A stretch of DNA of 64,000 nt from Nemania diffusa (taxonomy: Eukaryota; Ascomycota; Sordariomycetes; Xylariales; Xylariaceae). The stretch covers positions 3,224,001 to 3,288,000 of the forward strand of contig JBBPUQ010000001.1 of assembly GCA_038501195.1 (NCBI GenBank), read 5' to 3'. Every line of letters starts with the position of its first letter. Positions within the stretch are counted from its first letter, which is position 1. Below are positions 57,162 to 64,000 of this stretch, in pieces. The notes under the pieces were generated by a model that saw nothing but the letters and a program-made list of their open reading frames with translations, ran no database searches and was not told where the DNA came from. Position numbers and translations under genes: made by a program.

Positions 57162-58840
57162 TTATGCAGACTTTTCCCAATCTGGGGGGCCATTGGCCTC
57201 GTATCGTCCGCTCTTGGAGAGTACCGTGCCTAGGCCTGGGTGCACCTCGACTTGGAAGGGCTCAAAAGGGACCCGCTCGCCGTCGATACTGATGTACCCG
57301 TCAGCCTGGTTGCGAGGCGTGAACCGGTACGCGACAATTTTGCGGTATGAAATTAGGGAGTTGTCGAAGAATTTGCCGGTCTCGATGGATGTCATCAAAT
57401 CGATGTATTTGAGGGTGGGAATGTCGCCATCGTTGATGACCACGTCCATCAAACCATCATTCATGCAGGCGGCGGTGAAGAAGTTGGCGTCAGGAGCCAT
57501 CCATGCCATCTATGCTGGGTATTAGTAACAAACGCCTAGCTTGGTTTATTTTTTGTGGGGATGGTCATAAGGGAGAATCTTACATTTCCACAGTAGAAGC
57601 TGCCTAACTTGTCGTATGAGGTCGTCTGCCAATCTTCGGGTATCTTGTCGTTGACGGTACCGAAGCGCAACGGCGGCAGTCCTTCTCCTGCATCCGGCTT
57701 GGTGTCACTGGTTGATAGGGAAGATTCTGCTGTGCTCGAGTCGCCGTCCTTCTTTGGGGATTGTTTTTCACCGCTGCGGATTTGCCTGTAATGAGCTTTG
57801 ATCTGGTCCTTGTTCTCCAGCTCAACCTTGACGGCGATATCACAGGGGTACACCTTCTTGCTGAAGATGCGCTGTGCGATACCTACATCAAACCGCTTGG
57901 CGCCCAGCCACCGCATGTGCTCGGTCCCCAGATCGCACTCGGCGATTATGCCAACTGACTGGCTCAAGAAGCTCAGCAGCCGCCGCGGGCCCTGTGTGAG
58001 GCTCATGAGGTCGACAGAGGTTCGGATGCCCTTGACCACGGCCAATGCCGAAGGTCCCGGGAGATGCGAGCCGTTGAGGTTGCAGCTCAGGGCATTACCA
58101 CTGCCGCAGGGGATATGCGCCACGGCCATCTTCTGCAATGCGCTGCGAGCATCTGGTCGTTTACCGAGCCCGTTGAATACCTCGTATGCCAATCCGTCGC
58201 CCGAACACACTACCACAACGTCGTATGCGTCGATATCGAGAGTCTCGCAGATGTCGGTTCCCTGGCCTTGGTACGTCGTCATCGCTACGTCAAGGGTCAT
58301 CTTCGCGGCCTCGAAAATGGGCTTCACGTCGTGTTCCCATATATGAACTGCGCCTCCGGGGCCAGCATGGGGGTTTACGAGGACCTTGGCGCGTCGCTGC
58401 CGTTGTGCCTGGCCATATGCGCGGTTAAGGAGTGTTTCGATCCATGCCTGGGCCGTCGCTATCGGGACCTCGCCGAGCGGGTACCGGAGTTTCTTGCACT
58501 CAAGGTGTTTCTTGGGTTTATCCGTCGCGTACTCGATTACTACCTCGTCGCCGACGGAGGCCCAGAGGATGTCATAGTAAGGGAGGGTGCTCTCGGCTGG
58601 CAATCTGCCAATGGCGATGCCGCAGTATCTGGTTCGATTGCGCTTAGCTAGATCTCTGTCTACGAAGATTGGCTGTTAGTTTAGGGCGCATGCGAAAATG
58701 GGAGATAACATCTGCGCTGCACTCGTACCTTTGACGACCAGCGCGTCGCTCCCGAGGGCTAGAGTGACCCCTTTCTTTAAAGTGAGGACGTGGCCTGGAG
58801 CTGTTTCTGGCGCCAAGCCGATCATCTCTGGCTCGGCCAT
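57162..58840 (-). CDS. Sphingoid long-chain base kinase (LCB4/5-type, DAGK catalytic domain)
   Basis: Phosphorylates sphingosine, dihydrosphingosine or phytosphingosine. Three exons (58840-58729, 58659-57584, 57509-57162) join in frame to 511 aa; introns of 69 and 74 nt have branch points CTAAC and CTAAT. The DAGK domain has VLVNPHAGPGGAVHIWE (about 130-146), VVVVCSGDGLAYEVFNGL (Ser190-Gly193) and HIPCGSGNALSCN (from about 220). The later half has LGAKRFDVGIAQRIFSKK and the C-terminal MNDGLMDVVINDGD and SIDGERVPFEPFQVEVHPG. A low-complexity Ser/Lys segment (QSPKKDGDSSTAESSLS) splits the C-terminal lobe. No transmembrane segment is visible. Confidence 0.93.
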
Positions 58841-60041
58841 ATCATTGATAAAACAGGAGAACGAGTGTCGGAAACGATCTAATTAATAATAATAAATCAA
58901 AGCAAGAACACAACTGAACTGGTTCAAATGCGCGTAAAAAATGAATGACTGGCTAATAGAAAGGTCTACAACCGAAACAGGAAGGACTGAGGCATTGTCG
59001 AAGTAAATATCGAATCTGGCGATAGGTAGGTCTCGTCGCACCGAACTAGCGTCCTATCTCCGACTATCTAGCTTTATTAGTGCCTACTGCCCGGTGCCGG
59101 GTACCGGGTTCCACTAGATGGCCAAGAGTTGCCTTGGAGGTACCTGGGCAGCGTGCTCTCTGTGAGAGTATTGGTCGTGGTTGGTGTTCTGTAGTTAATG
59201 TGCATTGGTGATCTGGTACAAATGGTCATTCTGGATCACCTTGTAAGACACCTCGGTACCTATCTAATTAGGTTAGGTAGGTACCTGAGGTACGCACGCA
59301 TATACGCAATAGAACCCGGGTAGGTGATCGGGGGCTCCGGCATTTCCCCAACTGTTACCAACATTATATCCCTTTGGGTGCTGTTTCGGCACCGTGACTT
59401 AAAAGTTGCATGCCTAGTGGGGCCGGTCTGAAGGATGCATAAGGGGGGTAGATAGGTGCGAGCGTGAAAAGGAAGGTGTGGGGGGTGATGTGGAAAAGGA
59501 AGGTGTGGGGGTTAATGTGACTTAAATACCGCTACAGAATACAGACCACCTTTTCAAGCAGCTATTCTGCATATACCCAATAAGAGTATAAATAATGCTC
59601 GGATAATCGTTTTATTGGGTGTAAACTCATCTAAATTGGCCCCGTTATTCCACTTTTAAAGTCACGGTGCCGAAACAGCACCTAAAGGGATAGCTATTTC
59701 CTAAAACACGGGTTATAAACCAATCATTCTACCTGAGATATATCTTCACGTGTAGGTCAGGTTTCGACCATTAAACTTAGAGGCATGTTGGTATTTTGCC
59801 AGAGCTATAACTATACGCAAAAACAAATGATGGTATACTAACTAGTAGGTATGCGCCAAGACTAACCAGTCGCGCATAGGGGTGCGATCATATGCTAGAG
59901 ATATATGTATAAGACCTCTTTGTGATATATACTGTAATGCCACTTATACCGTAGTCTATCTATACACGACATCTATGCCGATACTAAATCTAAACAATAC
60001 ACGATGCTAAGCACCAGCCGCTCTACTGACTCAATGTATCA
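58841..60041. other. Intergenic region containing a MITE
   Basis: About 1.2 kb upstream of the kinase gene and downstream of the thioesterase gene. It contains the TA-flanked inverted-repeat element at 59369-59690 and TAGGTACCTA words at 59259-59290. Nothing coding seen. Confidence 0.5.
59367..59692. mobile_element. Tc1/mariner-like MITE, 322 bp, with TA duplication
   Basis: The element (59369-59690) begins TCCCTTTGGGTGCTGTTTCG... and ends with its near-exact reverse complement (one G/A difference and one indel in about 37 bp). It is bounded on both sides by TA (59367-59368 and 59691-59692), the target site of Tc1/mariner-type transposases. The interior contains two copies of a GGAAAAGGAAGGTGTGGGGG-type direct repeat (59465-59515) and no coding sequence. 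Confidence 0.8.
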
Positions 60042-61035
60042 TCATATCTTACTCTCGCCCGCCCCGCGAGCACCCGTGTTCCTCCTCCCGTCAAGGACCA
60101 TAGCCACATGATGGCTAAGCGCCACCATATCGCCCGTGTCGTCGTAGACGATGACCTCGTAGTCATACCGCCCGTTCTTGATCTGCTTGAGATACACGCG
60201 CACGTGCAGCCACTCCACGCCCTCCGGCGGCAACACCTTCTTGATGTCCAAGTTCAGCACGAGCGTCGGGTACCAGAGCCACGCCTGGTCCTCACCCTTA
60301 TCCCCCGCCGTCCCCTGCTGCTGCCGCATCAGCCCCTCGATCATCTGCGGCCACACGTCCGCCACGAACCCAATGCCCTCCATCGGGAACCTCTCCCCAG
60401 ACGCGAGCCGCACCCACTCATCCACCACCCCGGGCCTCGCCTGCCCAGCGCGCGGCACATGCATCAGCACGCGGCTCACGGCCTTGCGGCGCTCGGCATG
60501 CGGCATGTTCCTCAGCACCACCCAGTCCTCATCCTCCCCCTCGGCCGCGAGCCTCGCGAGGTCCCTCGGCGGCGGCGGCAGCGGCGGGTCGGGCGCCCAC
60601 CCCGTGCGCAGCGAGAGCCCGGTCTCGGCGGCCATGTTGGCGTTGGTGACGTACACGACGACCTCGTCGCGCCCGTCCTGCGCGAGCGCGACGTGCACCG
60701 TCGACGTCTGCCGCCCCAGCTTCGCGTCCCGCACCGTCAGCGTCGCCGGCCCCGCGCGCGTGCGCCGCAGGAACTCGGCGTGCAGCGTGATGGTGTGCGG
60801 CTGGTTCTGCTTGGCCAGCGTGGTGCCGAAGTGCGTCGCCGCTGCGCGCAGTATCGTTGCCGTGACGACCCCGCCGTGAGGCACTGTGTGGCTGCGTTAG
60901 CTACCTGGTGCGTTATCTGTGTAATTGGTGAGTTGGCTGACCTGAACCGATGCACCATTCGGGAGGGAAGTGAGCAGTGTATGTGTGTGAGCCTGTGGCT
61001 TTCACTGCCGTGGCTTCGGCGAACGTCGGTGCCAT
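60042..61035 (-). CDS. Acyl-CoA thioesterase-like hot-dog protein
   Basis: Two exons (61035-60942, 60883-60042; 58-nt intron) join in frame to 311 aa. The exon join restores PPEWCIGSVPHGGVVTATIL, where hot-dog thioesterases carry the conserved P-x-G-G-x turn and helix. The remainder, HAEFLRRTRAGPATLTVRDAK and LNLDIKKVLPPEGVEWLHVRV to the end, fits the fungal thioesterase-like superfamily with two fused hot-dog folds. Substrate is unknown; likely fatty acyl-CoA. The start MAPTFAEATAVKATG is well placed. It is in the same orientation as its neighbours on both sides. Confidence 0.83.
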
Positions 61036-61941
61036 GGTGTCTCCCGGGAAGTAGTAAACCGCACGTAGTGCAATATCCTCTTCATATGTTGTGAGTTGTG
61101 CAAGGTGAGCGAACCATGACAAGTGATACTGATGCCTTGGAATGCTATCAAGGTAAATACTATCTATATACATCTTAATAAATAATAAATACCTGGTACT
61201 TACTACCTAGGTATGAGAGGGATGTGGGGATTGGTGGGGCCCATTACTCTAGGAACCTCGGTTCAAACTAGGAACTGTTAGATCAGGGTGATTCTACCCG
61301 TAGATACTATCTAATTCTTGACATAGTTTGTTGAGAAATCAATATACCTACGCCGAGGGAAAGCTCTCATTGCTCTGTGTTGAATACCCGAGAAAGTTAA
61401 CGAATTCGGTTACAGGAGATTTAGTTATACCTATGCGTAACTAGCAGAACCTCCGTTCATTCATAATTGACACACAAGCTAGGCAGCCATGAACTCGCTT
61501 CAATGATTTATAGTGTTTTTTGAATTAAAATTTTCTATGTTTACAATTTTTATTAATGTTAATAAATATATCAGCGCAACACGTGGAAACTGGAGAGTCA
61601 TATGCTCTGCACATCGCATGGTATAATAATGCAACACGTCGAATCCGAGAATATCCGTGCAGTGACGCCGTTGCCATGCCTTATAAACGCAAATAGCCGT
61701 TGAATTTTGGATATATCTGGTTGGCCAAGTCCTGCTCTTTCATATGCAGCGGAGGGTCTGACCTCATGCCAATGTCCGGAAACCTGCCCATTTCTGACTT
61801 TGAGGAACTCGTGACGAAGGAAAACTCCTGACCATTCAATATTGGTCCATTTCATAATACAATGCTCAAGAAAAAGGAGTAGAATTTTCTCGAGACAGAC
61901 ACGGCCCTTCTGCTGATAGACGAAAATCACCCAGGTCGCCC
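61036..61941. other. Intergenic region
   Basis: About 900 bp containing the thioesterase promoter and the 3' flank of the THO2-like gene. AT-rich; no supported gene. Confidence 0.45.
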
Positions 61942-64000
61942 CTAACGTCTCTGTCGCTTTTCGACAGGCCCTCCAAACTCCTCGCTTCGGCGCTTCCTAT
62001 TTCGATGATCGTCACCGCTTCGAAGCTCTCGTCGGTCACCACCCCGTCCGCTCCCACCACGGCTGATCTCCTCGTGTCTACCATTTCCTCCATCTCCTCG
62101 ATGACGTAATTCCCGCGGTCCATCACGCCCATTGCCCATGATTTCACCCCGAGGTGGCAAATTCTCCCGACCTGCAGTCTGTTCTCGTCCAGATCTACGT
62201 GCAGCGTCTTTCTCCCCTTCTCTTCCATGGCCAGATCCTACACCAGATTTGCGATCTCGATATTCGCGGTGGTCTTTAGACCGATGGTCTCGGTCAGCAC
62301 TCCGCTCTCGGCTACTTCGACGTTGGGTGCGAGACGGTCGATCACTACCATCATGCTCTCTACGTCCACGCTCATGTTCATTTCGACTAGACCGCTCCTT
62401 GGAAGGAAACGGATCGGGGCGTTCCGCAATGGGAGTCGATACCGGTGAAGCACCTGTGAGGACTTGAGCATCCGAGCCTGCCAAGTTAGTCCTAGACCCC
62501 TTCGTGCGAACATTTGGACCTCCTTGGAGAATGCTATTGATCCCTGAGAGCTGTCTGCGACCGTTTCGAGACCGATCGTTGGCAGCCGCTGGTCCAGTCG
62601 GTGCCGACATTGGGTTGTTGTCGGCTCCAGGCGCAATTGGCAAACTTGTTGGGGGCGGGCGGTGAATTGGTGCGACACTAAGGGGAGGTCGGTCTGGTGT
62701 TTGCAGCGGAAGAAGAGAACGACCGCCTTGGTGTGGATTTCCAGCAGTCGAGACCTGTGGACCTATCTGGGCCATGCGATCCGGATGCACGGATACTGGA
62801 GTTGGTACCGGGGGTGCATATGTCGATTGTGCAGGTGGTGGGTTTCCGACTATGCCAGCATTCAATTGTCTTAATCTCTCTGGATGCATACCCGGTAGTG
62901 CCGCCGGTCCAGCAGGAGCTGATGAGCTTGAAGAGGGAGCATGCTGCAACCCGTTCTGGTTACGACGCTGCCTAGACGACGAAGGCCCAGTAGGGGGGTG
63001 ATGTCTTTCGGGAGACACTAGCCTATTACCATCATTACCTGGTTGCCGAGGCTCAGGCCGTGCCTGCGGAATGTTCGCAGGGCCGCGGGTTACATTACGG
63101 CCGCGGCCTCTGGGTCCCTCCGGAGGATTTCCCATGTCGCCAATTGACGGAATAGAGCTGAGACGGCCATACTCAGGATCCTGCATATTGAGTCTGCCGT
63201 GTTCGGGCTCACCCCGGGCCAAAGGAGCTTGACCCGGAAATGCGGGCGACTCTCGAGGCCGCTCATTCAGTGATCTATCACCTTCATGGTCTGCCGTCCT
63301 GCCGCTTCTTACTGGGGTTAACTGTGATTCATTTCGTTGGTCGCGGCCAGGGACATGAGACTCTCCACGGTGCATACGGCGTTCGTCGCGCGTAGGATCG
63401 CCACCATGAGATTCAGAACGATCCCCACGTCTTGGTGACGCAACTCGTGACGAATTGCGGTCTCGGCTATCCTCACGAGGATGGCGGCCATCGCTTAGCA
63501 GGGCCACTCGCGCTGGATTCATGGTAGAGGAGCGGTCGTCAGGGCGATCGATAGTACGATCGGTAGGGCGATCAGCATTGATAAGCCAAGCACGTTCGGG
63601 GTTGACTGTTGGTCCTGGAGATTCTGATTGTGAAGGTGGTGGCATGGCCTTCACAGGAGCTGGGATTTCTCGTATATCTCTATTAGCGTCAGAACCCCGA
63701 GGTATGTTTACACTTAGGGGCGCTCTATCCCGTGGCTGATGGAGATCACGATCTTGTAGACCAGGTTCCATCCGCCGCGCAGACTCGGAGCGATGAGGTG
63801 GCCGATCCCTATCAGACCGGTGAGATTCACGCGTGGGCAGGTCTGGTACCCGTCGATCAGGAGGAGCCTGATAATCTCGCGGCCTTGATGGACGAGTGTC
63901 CTCTGGTAATCTGAGAGATCGTGGATCGCGGGGATCCCTAATATCCCTAGGCCCAACGTCCCTGGGTTCCCTGGTTTCTCTCGGATCCCTATGATCTCTC
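61942..64000 (-). CDS. C-terminal part of a THO complex subunit 2-like protein (runs off the window)
   Basis: An open frame reaches from the right window edge to a stop at 61942, giving the last 685 or so residues of a larger protein. It is highly disordered and rich in Arg, Asp, Ser and Pro, with RD repeats near the edge and RSSRERSADRDHR-type text before the end (EFGGPVEKRQRR). Motifs WLINADRPTDR, NPARVALLSDG and HPERLRQLNAG are short linear elements I associate with the fungal THO2 C-terminus. THO couples transcription to mRNA export. The conserved folded THO2 domain would lie beyond base 64000, so the assignment rests on the tail alone. Other RS/RD-rich nuclear proteins are possible. Confidence 0.6.
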   Translation of the reverse strand, partial: RDHRDPRETREPRDVGPRDIRDPRDPRSLRLPEDTRPSRPRDYQAPPDRRVPDLPTRESHRSDRDRPPHRSESARRMEPGLQDRDLHQPRDRAPLSVNIPRGSDANRDIREIPAPVKAMPPPSQSESPGPTVNPERAWLINADRPTDRTIDRPDDRSSTMNPARVALLSDGRHPREDSRDRNSSRVASPRRGDRSESHGGDPTRDERRMHRGESHVPGRDQRNESQLTPVRSGRTADHEGDRSLNERPRESPAFPGQAPLARGEPEHGRLNMQDPEYGRLSSIPSIGDMGNPPEGPRGRGRNVTRGPANIPQARPEPRQPGNDGNRLVSPERHHPPTGPSSSRQRRNQNGLQHAPSSSSSAPAGPAALPGMHPERLRQLNAGIVGNPPPAQSTYAPPVPTPVSVHPDRMAQIGPQVSTAGNPHQGGRSLLPLQTPDRPPLSVAPIHRPPPTSLPIAPGADNNPMSAPTGPAAANDRSRNGRRQLSGINSILQGGPNVRTKGSRTNLAGSDAQVLTGASPVSTPIAERPDPFPSKERSSRNEHERGRREHDGSDRPSRTQRRSSRERSADRDHRSKDHREYRDRKSGVGSGHGREGEKDAARRSGREQTAGRENLPPRGEIMGNGRDGPRELRHRGDGGNGRHEEISRGGSGRGGDRRELRSGDDHRNRKRRSEEFGGPVEKRQRR

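Noticed and set aside
60108..61094. Long His/Arg/Pro-rich frame on the plus strand over the thioesterase gene
   Set aside because: It is antisense to a gene with clear exons and family motifs, and its composition is that of a GC-rich shadow frame.
61598..61930. 110-codon minus-strand frame next to THO2
   Set aside because: It has no recognisable domain and lies in the presumed 3' UTR of the THO2-like gene.
1..64000. CRISPR arrays, bacterial operons or phage
   Set aside because: No regularly spaced direct repeats of that kind exist here; introns and gene content show fungal nuclear DNA.

Overview
The window looks like nuclear DNA of a filamentous ascomycete, most likely a Sordariomycete. Genes carry short introns (about 45-200 nt) with GT..AG borders and CTRAY-type branch points, and the gene content is fungal: a DIM-5/KMT1 H3K9 methyltransferase, a cellular reverse transcriptase (RVT), a ChAPs exomer subunit, a HIR3 homologue, a FunK1 kinase and a Mn-type lipoxygenase. 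Intergenic DNA is AT-rich and dotted with TAGGTACCTA-type words. Exon coordinates below were joined by hand; in nearly every spliced gene the joined exons sum to a multiple of three.

Layout. (1) 1-26.6 kb is mostly conserved housekeeping DNA: a mitochondrial SAM-type carrier (-), a wrecked LINE relic, a divergent ChAPs (-)/HIR3 (+) pair, a small Asp-rich single-pass membrane protein (+), the RVT gene (-), a UBTD-like ubiquitin-domain protein (-) and the DIM-5 H3K9 methyltransferase (-). (2) 26.6-54 kb is a gene-poor accessory region: a fold-back transposon, a short-chain dehydrogenase relic, a BBE-like FAD oxidoreductase (-), a stand-alone RNase H (+) behind a 17-bp minisatellite, a Ser/Thr-rich surface protein (-), two stretches encoding tandem HET-s-like amyloid motifs with a broken STAND/HeLo-like N-terminal domain upstream, an hAT-type MITE, a FunK1 kinase (-), a lipoxygenase with frame breaks (-), and several kilobases with no convincing gene. 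(3) 54-64 kb returns to compact gene space: an AusD/Trt5-like methyltransferase (-) divergent from RRP1/Nop52 (+), a sphingoid base kinase (-), a TA-flanked MITE, an acyl-CoA thioesterase-like protein (-), and the C-terminal part of a THO2-like protein (-) that runs off the right edge.

Themes. Chromatin and genome defence appear in HIR3 (histone chaperone) and DIM-5 (H3K9me3, which in Neurospora directs DNA methylation of RIP-mutated repeats); the transposon relics nearby are the kind of target this pathway acts on. The most interesting items are the paired HET-s-like amyloid repeats at 39.97-40.13 and 41.38-41.52 kb, and an RVT reverse transcriptase that seems to have Val where motif A normally has its catalytic Asp. 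All homology statements come from motif recognition without database searches.
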